Assembly: GCA_039105265.1 (NCBI GenBank)
Contig: JAPFFF010000009.1
Coordinates: 3,968,001 to 4,032,000 of the forward strand
From: Tritrichomonas musculus
Taxonomy: Eukaryota; Parabasalia; Tritrichomonadida; Tritrichomonadidae
Direction: 5' to 3'
Length of the DNA: 64,000 bases
The notes beneath the pieces are model-generated. The model saw nothing but the letters and a program-made list of their open reading frames with translations. It made no database searches and was not told the origin of the DNA. Below, one piece after another: positions 48,269-59,561 of the stretch. The position numbers were made by a program, and so were the translations under genes. The first letter of the stretch is position 1, and each line of letters starts with the position of its first letter.

Positions 48269-50372
48269 TTATTCAAAATTTGGTATTTGGATAAGTGATG
48301 AGCATCCATCAAAAGCAATCATAAAAAGTTTCTTTTCCAATAGATGTGACAGAAGGTGGAATTGTAATTTGAATTAATGATGAGCATTCGCTGAATGCAT
48401 AATCACCAATTTTGGTCACAGATGGAGGAATTGTTTAAATAAATTATACGGAATTGAATGTAAATTTCAGAGAATGAACACCATTAAATACATTTTCACC
48501 AAATTCAATTTCAGGAGAAAGAATTGTTATTTGTCTCAATGAAGAGCATCCACTGAAAGCAAAATCATCAATTTTTTTTTACCGAAGAAGGAATTGTAAT
48601 TCTTGTGAGCGATGAGCATTCGAAGAATGTACCTTTTCCAATTGAAGTTACAGAAGAAGGAATCGTTATTTGTTTCAATGATGTACAATAAGAAAATGAA
48701 CCAGTCATTGACGTCACAGAAAATGGAATTATTACATTTTCTAAAGATGTACATTGAGAAAAAACTTGATCATCAATGTAAGTTATTGAAGATGGAATTG
48801 ATATTTGCTTCAATGAAGTACAACACAAGAAAGCATTGCTTTGAATAGAAGTTAAAGAAGAAGGTGTTTCAAATATTACATCTGTCAATGAATCACAACC
48901 GAAGAAAGCATATGAACAAATACTAGTTACTGAAGAAGGAATTGTAATTTTTTTTTTAATGAATAACATTCATTAAATGAATAGTTACCGATTTTAATTA
49001 CGGAAGAAGGAATAACGATTTGTGTCAGTGATTGACAAAAGTAAAAAAATTCATCTTCTATGATAGAAATTGATGGGGGAATAACAATTTTTTTCATCTT
49101 ATTATTATTTTTAAATTCATTGCCTTTGATCTTTTCTTCTTTGCCAAGTAAATAATAAACAACATCAATTTGATTTTCATTAACAAATTCAATCAATGGT
49201 TTTCGTTCCTTCGTTTTTTCTTTTATATTTTTCTCATTTTCTTTCATGTACAATTCAACAAGATTTTCATATTTGTAATAACATAAATAAGAAAATTCAG
49301 ATTCTCCAATTTCAGATGTAAAATAGGGATAGTTATGAAAATTCATTATAGTTGATAAAAAAATATCATCTCTTCTTTTTTCTTTGTTTTCGGGTAAAAA
49401 ATTTGTTTCAATATAAACGCCAATTTCATTATGATGACATTTAATGGACTCTAAGAAGCCCTTTTCATAATCTATGCTTTCTTTATCAATAGATTCAAGA
49501 AGATGAATTAATTCCGGATTTCGTGAATGAATTGAATGAATGAACATTGATGGATTAATTCCAACTGTATTCAACCTTAAATATTGAAAAATTTGAATTG
49601 AGCCAAAAAAAGAAGAATACTCAATCAATGTTGTTTCTTTGTTGTCAATTAAAAATTGATTTATCTCAAAAATTGAAGGCTGTATCATACTTGTTAAAGG
49701 AACATTTGTTCGTGTGACATGTGATATGAAATCCTCTGAATCTTGTCGAATTAAAGAGCAAATATACGTGTCATTTTCCCCTTCATGACGTTTTTGTTCA
49801 AAATGATCAAAAATGTTTGGATCTATTGATAAAAGTTGTTTTTCAATTTCTTCTATATCTTCCTTCTTATTGAAATCTTTGATTTCTGGATAGAAAAAGT
49901 GTCATAAACGGTTACCATTTGTTTCTATTGTACCAATGAGTTCTTTATTAATTGTATCATCAATAGTGATTATTTTATTTTCAAATAGAAAAAGGAGAAT
50001 CTTTTTGTTGCTTTTGAAAATTTTAAAAAGTTCTAAATTTGAGAAGATTTGTTTGATTTTATTCGTTAAATTTTCAATGATGAAGAATATTTTTTGAAAT
50101 AGATTCCCTTCACGATGATGATTGTTTGCAATGTTTGTTAATAATTCTAGAAATTGTTTAAAGTTTTCTCCATTTGTTTCAATTTGTTTAGAATTAATAT
50201 GTTCAATTAAATTTTGGAAATGAATCTCAAAATTATCTGAATTTTCTAGAAATTTCATCAACTTTTCATATAATTCTTTCTTTTCCTCAATACATTTTCG
50301 GATGTCCTGTTGACTGCTAGAATCTTTGATTTGTATTTTACGTTGACATTCTATACAACTTGGTTCTGACAT
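48269..50372 (-). pseudogene. DUF3447-BspA LRR fusion gene with broken frame
   Basis: ATG at 50370-50372. The N-terminal helical domain (NHHREGNLFQKIFFIIEN, FKIFKSNKKILLFLFENK) and the DUF3447 core (GENDTYICSLIRQDSEDF, TLIEYSSFFGSIQIFQYL) are followed by BspA-type LRRs (SLTQIVIPSSVIKIGNYSF, ITIPSSVTSICSYAFFGCDS). Breaks: an in-frame TGA at 49902-49904 with the same frame open on both sides; a frameshift in a T10 run at 48948-48957; another in a T9 run at 48572-48580; and two stops around 48430-48445. LRR coding continues to about 48269. The fusion joins two large trichomonad families in one polypeptide. Homopolymer breaks may be sequencing errors, but the TGA and the later stops suggest real decay. 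Confidence 0.75.
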
Positions 50373-50639
50373 TAAATAAAAATGAACTTATATTGTCCTT
50401 AAAATTGTCTATAAATTCATAAAATTTATTGTATGAATTAAGTAAATGTTATTTTTAATTCAATTTTGAATTTGATTAAGAAAAAATTGTATAAGTTTTC
50501 ACAATCAAAAAATTTTATAATTTTGACAAAAAAGAATTAGTATTGCATATGTTCTCTATTTAATTTTGGAATAACAATAATACTTGCAGTTTTACCTTCT
50601 ATATCTAAAAGATTTAGTGGTTTATTTTACTCCCACCTT

Positions 50640-50976
50640 TTTATATTGATTCATTCCTGCTAATAATAAAGAGGAAGCATATTATCTAAAAATGACAGCA
50701 GATAAAGGAATTGTTAAATAAATGTTTCATTATGCTCAAATGTTATTTTTCGGTAATGAAATTTGAGCATAATGAAGCTTCAAAATATTTCAAAATGGCT
50801 GCTGAAAAAGGTCATACAGATGCAATGATCTATTATGGATTCATTCCAGATAATGGAATTGGGATAGTGGCTAATAAAGAAGAGTCAAAAAAGTTTTACA
50901 AAATGGAAATTGGCGACAATTATGTGAATTATCTTAATGTTCGAAACTTTTTGAACGCTTATAAGAAAAAAATGAA
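50640..50976 (+). pseudogene. Sel1-repeat gene fragment
   Basis: Sel1-like matches in two frames: NKEEAYYLKMTADKGIVK, a TAA at 50718-50720, then MFHYAQMLFFGNE, then after a frame change NEASKYFKMAAEKGHTDAMI and NKEESKKFYKM. No start codon fits. The fragment is cut by the left end of the inverted-repeat element at 50979. It is a relic of a kinase-Sel1 or Sel1 gene. Confidence 0.65.
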
Positions 50977-50978
50977 TA

Positions 50979-52441
50979 TAGTTGGTGGACATAATTATGT
51001 TTTTGGGACATAATCATGTTTGCTCAACTTTTTGAATGGTACACAAAAATAAAACACATTTTTCTCAATACTTTTTAAAGATTATTTGATAATATTATAT
51101 ACTTTATTAATGTATTTTATGTACATCATTATTTAATTAAATGAGCTATTATATTTGTGATTTATATGAAATTTTGCCATTAATGTAAAAAAAAGTCAAA
51201 ATGCTTATTTTATTCTCAATAATTGAAACTTGGGATTTAATAATAATATCATTAATTCATAATCAGTAATGATATAATTTTGTCAGATAATTGATATCTA
51301 AAAACTTTCATATAAGAAAAATTTGATGCACAAAATAAAGTTAAAAATCATATCACTTTTTTGTTTTTTTCCAATAAAAAATAAAAACTTTTAAATTTTT
51401 ATTTAAATATTTGATATAATGCATATAGTATATTGATATTGAAAGAATAAAATTGGTGGTTCTACTCATGATCTATTACCTTAATGAAAAAGAGTAACTT
51501 CTGAAAAAACTTAAAAAGACTTTCAATTTTAGACTTTGAGAAATTATTTTCATTATTTTAATAGTTCTTCTATACTTACCAAATATTTATTGATTAATTG
51601 CTATTTTTAATGCTTTTTTAATAGAAAAAATAAAAAAGTGAAATTTGTATATTTCTTAGAAAAACCTGAAATCTTGATGGACAACAATGATTTTTAGAGG
51701 ATTAATAATATATTTTATTGTATGTGTTATCAAATAATGTAATTCTGAAATCATATCAATTATGCATGAGTGATTTATGAATGATTTTGGATGAAAAAAA
51801 GAAAAATGAAATTTTTCCACGATTGATTCTTTTTCAACCATATTATTATATTTAATATATTATATGCATCATATAGATGATTAATACTGCATCTAATTTG
51901 AAATAAAATAAACTCATTTTTCAAAATTAGTAATTTTGTATGAATGATTTTTTGCATATTTTGAAAAGACTTTTTCTTTTTATATAATTATTATTTCAAT
52001 AATTTTTTTTCTAAAATATAATATATACATTATATTCTAAAATAATAACTATGTTAGAGCAAATTAAAACAACCTTTTTTTTATGGTAAAAGCATGAAAT
52101 GTGATATGAAATGAGTTTTTTGAGTAGTGAAATGAAAATGAAACCATTTTTTCTAATTATCTATTTTATTTCAATAAATAATAATGATACATTTTAATTA
52201 TAGATGAAAAGTAAATTATAATTTTTTTCAAATAATAAAAAAATATTCAGAAATTAAAAATGCGATATCATATTTATGATCATATTTAGTTTGATAAAAG
52301 TGAATGAAAATCTGGGAATAGAATGTATCCAATATGATATTAATTGTTCTACAATTGTTTTTTAAAAAGTCCAATTTGAATATATAGAAATGATGTGAAA
52401 ACATAATTATGTCTCCAAAACAGAATTATGTCCACCAACTA
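50979..52441. mobile_element. Non-autonomous terminal-inverted-repeat element (about 1.46 kb)
   Basis: The left end TAGTTGGTGGACATAATTAT continues GTTTTTGGGACATAATCATG. The reverse complement of the right end is TAGTTGGTGGACATAATTCT and continues GTTTTGGAGACATAATTATG. TA dinucleotides at 50977-50978 and 52442-52443 are consistent with a TA target duplication as made by Tc1/mariner-type transposases. The interior is AT-rich with no transposase, so it would depend on enzyme made elsewhere. It inserted next to, or into, the Sel1 fragment. Confidence 0.68.
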
Positions 52442-52456
52442 TAATTAAAAAATAAA

Positions 52457-52500
52457 TGAAGTAGCTTTTTGAAAGGAGTAGCCTTCAAAAAGCTACTTCA
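52457..52500. repeat. Strong 17-bp hairpin
   Basis: TGAAGTAGCTTTTTGAA (52457-52473) is an exact inverted repeat of 52484-52500, with a 10-base loop. A second, imperfect inverted repeat follows (52511-52536 with 52549-52573, sharing CTTTTTGAG/CTCAAAAAG and AATTATCT/TAGATAATT). Confidence 0.9.
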
Positions 52501-52577
52501 ATTTATGTTTAATTATCTGTTTTATAACTTTTTGAGTATTTTACAAAACTCAAAAAGTGATACCTAGATAATTTTAA

Positions 52578-53156
52578 ATAAAATATAAACATAATAAATG
52601 ATATATTTTAATGAAAATGACTTTTTTATGTCGAGATTGTTTACAGAACAGTTAATATATCTGCTTTACCTATCGATAGGTAATGGTTTATAAATTATAA
52701 TTTATATAATAATAATTTTAGTAATATATAAAAAGAGATAATTATAAATATATTTTTGTCTCTTATAAATAATTTTAAATTATTGCTGAAAAAAAGTATA
52801 AAATAATATTATTTTTGAAAATAACCGTTATTTTTCTGAAGAATAATAATTTCTATTTTTCTTGAAATTGTATGGTAATTTTCATTTCATAATAAAATAT
52901 TATTCTAATAAATAGTCATATGGTGTTAATCTAAAGTTATTTAAAATTCCTATGAAAAATAAAAATTTTTTTTAAGGAGATATTTTCTTATATTAAAATC
53001 GATTAAATAGTGATTCATTCAGTAGTATTTAAGATAATTAGAACTAATGCAGAAAATATGAAAGCTCAGAAGATTTTTAGATAAATCAAGCAATTAATTA
53101 AAAAGAAAAGAAAAAAAGAATATATAATTGAGATGGTTTAATTTTCAATTTATTGG
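52578..53156. other. AT-rich region, nothing clear
   Basis: 3' flank of the ankyrin locus that ends at 53157 on the minus strand. A small palindrome ACCTATCGATAGGT lies at about 52669-52682. No gene seen. Confidence 0.45.
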
Positions 53157-54193
53157 TTATGCTTTTAAATCAATGTTTTTACAGTTCATTAAAAGCTTTT
53201 TAATTTCCAAGTTCTTTTTAGCACAAGCAATTTTAAATGCTGTTTTATTAAATTTGTTTAATAAAATTTTATTAAAGTATCTTAAGCATAATTTCATAAA
53301 CATTTACCAATAAAAAACTTCATTAAAATGATATAAAAGTAAAAACTTTATTAAAATAATACAAAAGTAAAGAACTGTATTTAAAAATATATTTGGTAAA
53401 ATCACATAAATAAACATTAATGTAAATTTGATACAAATATAATAATATGAAATGTGATAGGACAAATAAAAATATTTAAAACTCCATAAAAAAACATTTT
53501 TTAAAATTGAATATGTATATTTATTTTAAAACAAAATAAGCATGTTGTTAAAAATTGTATAAATACAAATAATATAGAATTTTATTTAATCAAAAATTAA
53601 AAAGAAATTTCATTCAACAATTGTTAATTATAAATGTAATTAAAATCATGTGAAATAGAAATTTGAAGAGAATTAACATCAATTTTATCTACTGATAATA
53701 AAATACGAACAATTTCAACATTTTCATTTTCAACTGCTATATGCAATGCCGTTCGATTACAAATGTAAATCGGAACTTCATTTTAAAAACAAACTCTTGA
53801 AACTTTATTATAATACAAGGATAAAACTATATTTGAAAAAACAAAAACTTTAAAATTACATTAAAATAAATAAAATAAAATTTTATAATAAATAATGAAA
53901 AAAAATCTCCTCTTTCTTTAATATATTTCCCCAAATGCCAAAATAAAATAAAGAAAATTGAAACTGGATTTAAAAAACAAATGATTAAAATTGTTTTGGA
54001 TTTATATGCTTTGTTAAATTCATTTAATCAATTAAATTAAATTTCATGAAAATAATTTAACATTTAGAATACGATTAATAGATAAAATATTTAAAATTGA
54101 TTTTATGTTAACATCTATATTTTTATTTCTAAGTAAAAGACAGACCATTTCTTTATTTCCTTTTCTAACTGCATTATGTAGTGGTGTTCTATT
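53157..54193 (-). other. Three intact ankyrin-repeat units separated by noncoding spacers (locus B)
   Basis: On the minus strand: 54107-54193 (NRTPLHNAVRKGNKEMVCLL... ending IDVN), 53672-53758 (NRTALHIAVENENVEIVRIL... ending IDVN) and 53157-53249 (NKTAFKIACAKKNLEIKKLL... ending in TAA). Each is stop-free and in ankyrin register. Spacers of about 340-420 bases between them are noncoding AT-rich DNA. They continue the DUF3447 gene at 54540-56586. The break point within the repeat is the same as at locus A. Exons of an unusual kind or parallel relics are both possible. Confidence 0.62.
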
Positions 54194-54539
54194 TAAAATT
54201 TAGAATGAATTTCATTTAAAAATGAAACCAAAATGATATAAACATTTGTTTGAAATTGAGTAAAATTATTTTTCATAAAATGTAATTGAAACATTTGAAA
54301 ATAAACTAGAGAAGAAAAATATTATATTTACTAATACTATAAATATAAGTCTTTTGAAATTCCACAAGAATGAATATCCAAATGTTATTTGTAATGAAAT
54401 ATTTTGAATATCGTTAAAGTATCAGATATTTGAAATATAATTAAAAAAACATTGAAAGTTTGAATTTCATTGAAACTTTTTATTGTAAACGAAATGAATT
54501 TTTGTTTTTTTTTTAGAACGATGTTAAACAAAATAGAAA

Positions 54540-56586
54540 TTAGATAAATTTATTTTTATATTTGAAAACATCTTTTTTGTTAATATCCAAATCCGTATTT
54601 TCAAGAACCAAATTTACAATGAAATAATGTTCATATTTGCACAAATTCGCAAAGAAACTTATTAGTATTGATTTATTATCCAAGTAATCATTATTTAATA
54701 TGCATATAAAGTTAGAATATTTGATTCCTTGAATATTTATTCGTTCATTTTTGATATCAAATTCATCCAGAAGATAATTCATGATATTTATATGATGACA
54801 TTTAATTGATTCAAAAAGAAAAGCTGCATACGATTTATCTTCACGTTCAATTTTATCTTCTTCAAGAATATGAATCAATTCAGGATTATTACCGTGAACA
54901 GTGTAACGCCACAAAGATGGAGTCAAAGTTACTTTATTAATTCGTAAAAATTGGAAAATTTGAAATGATCCAAAGAATGATGCATATTCAATTAAAGATG
55001 TGCTTTTTTGATTGAGTAAAAAGGCATTAGTCTCAAATATTGATGGATGAATATTGGAATTGAGAGAAATTGATGATTTAATGACAAATGAAACAAAATC
55101 TTCGATTGAATCTCTTTGAATCAAATAACAAATGTATAGGCCATTCAATAAGTTCGTAACTTCTACTTTTTAGAAAGTAGAAATGATTATTCAAATAATA
55201 AATATAATAATTATAATATATGAACGATACTCTATATTTTGCTAAAATAGTTTGCTATTATAACTAATATTCACTGAGTTGTTGTGTATTTAAAATTTAT
55301 TACTTTTAAATTTTCATTTTTTGGAATATCAAAGGAGATATAAAAATATTTAGTTCAAATCATATGAATGATAAAAAAAATTGTCAAATAGATATATTTT
55401 TGGAAACATTCCAAATTATGTTTATCCAAACATAAAAATTATATATGGCTCAATATGCATACGTTATGATCCGTTAAAGTACGTTAAGCCTTACTTTTTC
55501 AAAAGAATCTATGGTTTGAAGCCTTATTCAAAAGATTCATAAAAAAAATATATAAATTAATAAGACATTGATTTAATATATATGTATATAAAAAATCAAT
55601 GAAAAGTAATTGTTATATATTTCTAAATATATATATATATTCAAATTTTTGAAAAAAAATAGCCAAAAAAGTTCAAAATCATTGGATTTTTTTATTGAAA
55701 CATTTTTATTTAGATATTTTCAAAACCATTGGTTAATGATTTATCAATTTTATAATTAATTATAATAATAGTGCATGCATATTACCTATATCAATATTCG
55801 GATAAATGAAAAGTATTTCATGCATTGAGTAAATACCACAAAAATTCAATAATCATTTTTCAGCCTAAAACTGAAAAAAATCTCTTAAAAGTACTGAATA
55901 ATAAATTAAACAAAAATCGAAAATAATAAATATATAGATATTGATGAAATGCTTATATATATATAAATAAATATTTTATATCATATCTACATGTGGAAAA
56001 AAGTGCCAGTTACGAACTTATTGAATGACCTATAATTATCGTTTTCTCCTTTCATTCTTTTCTCATTGAATGATTGAATATCACTGTAAATATCTTTATT
56101 TCGGCTTTTTGTTTGGCATATATCATAAAAATTTGAGAATTCTGGATAAAAATAGTCTGGATAAAATCTTTCTTTGTAGTATTCGGTTTGAAAAGTGTCA
56201 GCAATCATTTGATCTGGAACTAATATTTGTTTGGAAAAGAGAAGAAAAAGAATTTGTTTGTTTTTCTTGAACAAATGAAAGATTTCAGCGTTTGTGAAGT
56301 GTTTGTTGATATCATTGGTTAAAATTGACATAATTTTATCAATTTTTTCAAAAAAGTTGAGGGAACGATAATGATTCTGAGATATTTTAGAAATCAATCT
56401 AAGTGTTTCAAATAATTTATACTTATCTTCTCGAATTTTTTTTTCTTGAATAATTTTGATAACATCTTGGAAATTTTGATCCATTTCGGAACTTTCTTCT
56501 TTGTCAATAAAATCGAGAAATGGTTCTTGTATTGTTTTCATTTCATCAATAAATTCTAGAATCTGTATTTTGGTGCTATTACTCAT
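54540..56586 (-). pseudogene. DUF3447/ankyrin gene split by a transposon (locus B)
   Basis: The 5' part (56586 to 56035) starts at an ATG and reads MSNSTKIQILEFIDEMKTIQ through NEKRMKGENDNY. The 3' part (55134 to 54540) resumes at ICYLIQRDSIEDFVSF and ends in the first ankyrin repeat (LDINKKDVF...). Between them lies the element at 55137-56032. Taking out the element and one TA joins the halves in frame as GENDNYICYLIQRD, matching GENDDYICELIQKD at locus A and GENDTYICSLIRQD in the fusion gene. Apart from the insertion both halves are intact, so the insertion is recent. As it stands the product would be truncated at about 199 residues. Confidence 0.82.
55137..56032. mobile_element. Mariner-like non-autonomous element (896 bp) inserted in a gene
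   Basis: The left end is TAGGCCATTCAATAAGTTCG and the reverse complement of the right end is TAGGTCATTCAATAAGTTCG; both continue with TAACT and then A-C-T5. TA duplications flank it at 55135-55136 and 56033-56034. End sequence and TA target are typical of the Tc1/mariner superfamily. No transposase frame is present. A degenerate AAGCCTTA...CAAAAGA repeat occurs internally at about 55490-55540. Confidence 0.85.
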
Positions 56587-56941
56587 TAGAAGTATATAAT
56601 TTTGTCACTTTTTATTAAAAAAATTTTCAAAGAGACGAAATTTTCTCAGAATTTTTATTCAATTATGTTTCTTTCATAAATTTTTATTCTTATCTTTTCG
56701 TTTATCTTATAATTCTCAATATCGAGCCAACTCGTTATTGACTTATCACAATATATTATTACTTCTTTCAAATTACTGTTGGAAAAAAATGAAAACAATC
56801 TCCGGCCAAAGGATCAACACTACCGATTTTAACGTCGGAATAAGTTTTCAAAAAGTTTATTTCAGAAAAATATTGAATATATAATAGAGGCGCCATTAAA
56901 ATGAAATTAAATTAATATTTTTTAGATTCAATTTTTATTTA
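56587..56941. other. Intergenic region at the boundary of the tandem array
   Basis: Upstream region of the DUF3447 gene (minus) and left flank of the Maverick-like end. Composition is host-like up to about 56940. I could not identify the element's terminal repeat or a target duplication here. Confidence 0.45.
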
Positions 56942-58736
56942 TTTTTGTTTATATTCTACAATCGCAAGCCTGACGGAACAGCATAAGTTGGTACGAGACG
57001 AATCGCTCACTCATTTTCGCATATTTTAGATCAGCAATTGCACGAAGTCATCATCGCCATTTATTGTCACAATTTGTTTATATTCTACAATCACAAGCCT
57101 GACAGAACAGCATAAGTTGGTACGAGACGAATCGCTCACTCATTTTCGCATATTTTAGATCAGCAATTGCACGAAGTCAGCATCGCCATTTATTGTCACA
57201 ATTTGTTTATATTCTACAATCACAAGCCTGACAGAACAGCATAAGTTGGTACGAGACGAATCGCTCACGCATTTTCGCATATTTTAGATCAGCAATTGCA
57301 CGAAGTCATCATCGCCATTTATTGTCACAATTTGTTTATATTCTACAATCACAAGCCTGACAGAACAGCATAAGTTGGTACGAGACGAATCGCTCACTCA
57401 TTTTCGCATATTTTAGATCAGCAATTGCACGAAGTCATCATCGCCATTTATTGTCACAATTTGTTTATATTCTACAATCACAAGCCTGACAGAACAGCAT
57501 AAGTTGGTACGAGACGAATCGCTCACTCATTTTCGCATATTTTAGATCAGCAATTGCACGAAGTCAGCATCGCCATTTATTGTCACAATTTGTTTATATT
57601 CTACAATCACAAGCCTGACAGAACAGCATAAGTTGGTACGAGACGAATCGCTCACTCATTTTCGCATATTTTAGATCAGCAATTGCACGAAGTCAGCATC
57701 GCCATTTATTGTCACAATTTGTTTATATTCTACAATCACAAGCCTGACAGAACAGCATAAGTTGGTACGAGACGAATCGCTCACTCATTTTCGCATATTT
57801 TAGATCAGCAATTGCACGAAGTCATCATCGCCATTTATTGTCACAATTTGTTTATATTCTACAATCACAAGCCTGACAGAACAGCATAAGTTGGTACGAG
57901 ACGAATCGCTCACGCATTTTCGCATATTTTAGATCAGCAATTGCACGAAGTCAGCATCGCCATTTATTGTCACAATTTGTTTATATTCTACAATCACAAG
58001 CCTGACAGAACAGCATAAGTTGGTACGAGACGAATCGCTCACTCATTTTCGCATATTTTAGATCAGCAATTGCACGAAGTCATCATCGCCATTTATTGTC
58101 ACAATTTGTTTATATTCTACAATCACAAGCCTGACAGAACAGCATAAGTTGGTACGAGACGAATCGCTCACTCATTTTCGCATATTTTAGATCAGCAATT
58201 GCACGAAGTCATCATCGCCATTTATTGTCACAATTTGTTTATATTCTACAATCACAAGCCTGACAGAACAGCATAAGTTGGTACGAGACGAATCGCTCAC
58301 TCATTTTCGCATATTTTAGATCAGCAATTGCACGAAGTCATCATCGCCATTTATTGTCACAATTTGTTTATATTCTACAATCACAAGCCTGACAGAACAG
58401 CATAAGTTGGTACGAGACGAATCGCTCACTCATTTTCGCATATTTTAGATCAGCAATTGCACGAAGTCATCATCGCCATTTATTGTCACAATTTGTTTAT
58501 ATTCTACAATCACAAGCCTGACAGAACAGCATAAGTTGGTACGAGACGAATCGCTCACGCATTTTCGCATATTTTAGATCAGCAATTGCACGAAGTCATC
58601 ATCGCCATTTATTGTCACAATTTGTTTATATTCTACAATCACAAGCCTGACAGAACAGCATAAGTTGGTACGAGACGAATCGCTCACTCATTTTCGCATA
58701 TTTTAGATCAGCAATTGCACGAAGTCAGCATCGCCA
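56942..58736. repeat. 129-bp tandem array, 14 copies
   Basis: The GTTTATATTCTACAATC core starts at 56947 and every 129 bases to 58624; the last copy is truncated at 58736. Copies are almost identical. Two positions vary: CACTCATT or CACGCATT, and GTCATCATC or GTCAGCATC. Copy 1 also differs at two bases (ATCGCAAG, GACGGAAC). All frames contain stops. The array is much richer in G and C than the host DNA on its left. Confidence 0.97.
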
Positions 58737-58744
58737 GTAGATAT

Positions 58745-58786
58745 GTTAAGGAGGGTCTCGGACTTCGTCCTCAACCCATCCTTAAC
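58745..58786 (+). repeat. Nested hairpin upstream of the first Maverick gene
   Basis: GTTAAGGA-GGGT pairs with ACCC-A-TCCTTAAC (one-base bulge) and encloses GGAC-TTC-GTCC. It lies just after the tandem array and 130 bases before the first ATG. Possible roles are a leader RNA structure or a terminal feature. Confidence 0.7.
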
Positions 58787-58918
58787 ACGGTGAAACACCC
58801 CCTCTGATCAGTCATTTACGTAGTTCGACACCGAAGTTCGTCAACGACCACTCTATTGATGTAAACTGACTCACTTTCGATTCAAACTATTTTTTTATCG
58901 TCATATCATAATAATAAT

Positions 58919-59305
58919 ATGATGACCGAAATTGAATTCACAGTCGAATCAATCGATTCAGTCGAAACCATTGAGTCAATCATTGAAGACTATCACGAAT
59001 GGTTCACCGATAACAATGATCTCTCTAACATCAACAGTGTCGATGAACTATTAGAATCACTTCGTGATTATCTCAATGATACCAACTATGAATCAGAGTT
59101 CAATCTCGACAACATCATTAACTACTACAACATCGACGATCTTGACGATCTCGATGATCGATTCATAGCTAGCTATGATAATGATGATGAAATGGATTCA
59201 AAGATCGAGTTAATCGATACTATCATTAAGTTAGTGTTAATCAATGAATGGATTGAACCATGTGGAGCTTTCGATGAAGATGAATTCGCTGACGATGAAG
59301 AGTAA
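58919..59305 (+). CDS. Maverick acidic hypothetical protein (128 residues)
   Basis: Starts with two ATG codons at 58919; TAA stop. Very acidic (many Asp and Glu), with Asn, Ile and Leu, predicted helical; it contains ESIIEDYHEWFTDNND and LDDLDDRFIASYDNDDEM. No transmembrane segment or recognisable domain. First gene of a tight plus-strand cluster ahead of the DNA polymerase. Acidic small proteins at element ends can be DNA mimics or partners of DNA-binding proteins, but that is only speculation here. Confidence 0.72.
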   Translation: MMTEIEFTVESIDSVETIESIIEDYHEWFTDNNDLSNINSVDELLESLRDYLNDTNYESEFNLDNIINYYNIDDLDDLDDRFIASYDNDDEMDSKIELIDTIIKLVLINEWIEPCGAFDEDEFADDEE

Positions 59306-59332
59306 ATGATGTTTATTTTTGGTTTCACTTAA

Positions 59333-59530
59333 ATGAGTGTCAAATCCATAGACGTTCTTGGTCGTAAAGTAGAATCCTCTATAGATTACTCAGAACCGAC
59401 TCAAGATGAAATCGATAGAATACTATACGATGATATTCATATACGTGTCATCGTGAATGTCAATTCGATGGATGATTCCATTAATGTCGATACTAACGTT
59501 AATATTGATGTGGATGATAATTATTGTTAG
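59333..59530 (+). CDS. Maverick small hypothetical protein (65 residues)
   Basis: ATG at 59333, 27 bases after the preceding stop; TAG stop. Sequence has SIDVLGRKVESSIDYSEPTQ and a C-terminal Asp/Asn/Val-rich strand pattern (VIVNVNSMDDSINVDTNVNI). No known family. Its spacer carries TTTATTTTT before the ATG, as do the other spacers in the cluster, which supports expression as a separate unit. Confidence 0.62.
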   Translation: MSVKSIDVLGRKVESSIDYSEPTQDEIDRILYDDIHIRVIVNVNSMDDSINVDTNVNIDVDDNYC

Positions 59531-59561
59531 ACTATGAAAATTATTTTTTTATTTATCGTAA

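Noticed and set aside
50711..51013. Separate 100-residue Sel1 gene
   Set aside because: The frame opens with TTG, not ATG, the first repeat is in another frame behind a stop, and its end lies inside an inverted-repeat element.
43999..54600. Conventional trichomonad introns between ankyrin units
   Set aside because: I did not find the expected 5' GTATGT-like and 3' ACTAACACACAG-like signals, nor a GT-AG pair giving one common in-frame joint, so splicing is left as an open question.
56942..58736. CRISPR array
   Set aside because: Units are contiguous 129-bp copies with no unique spacers, in eukaryotic DNA.
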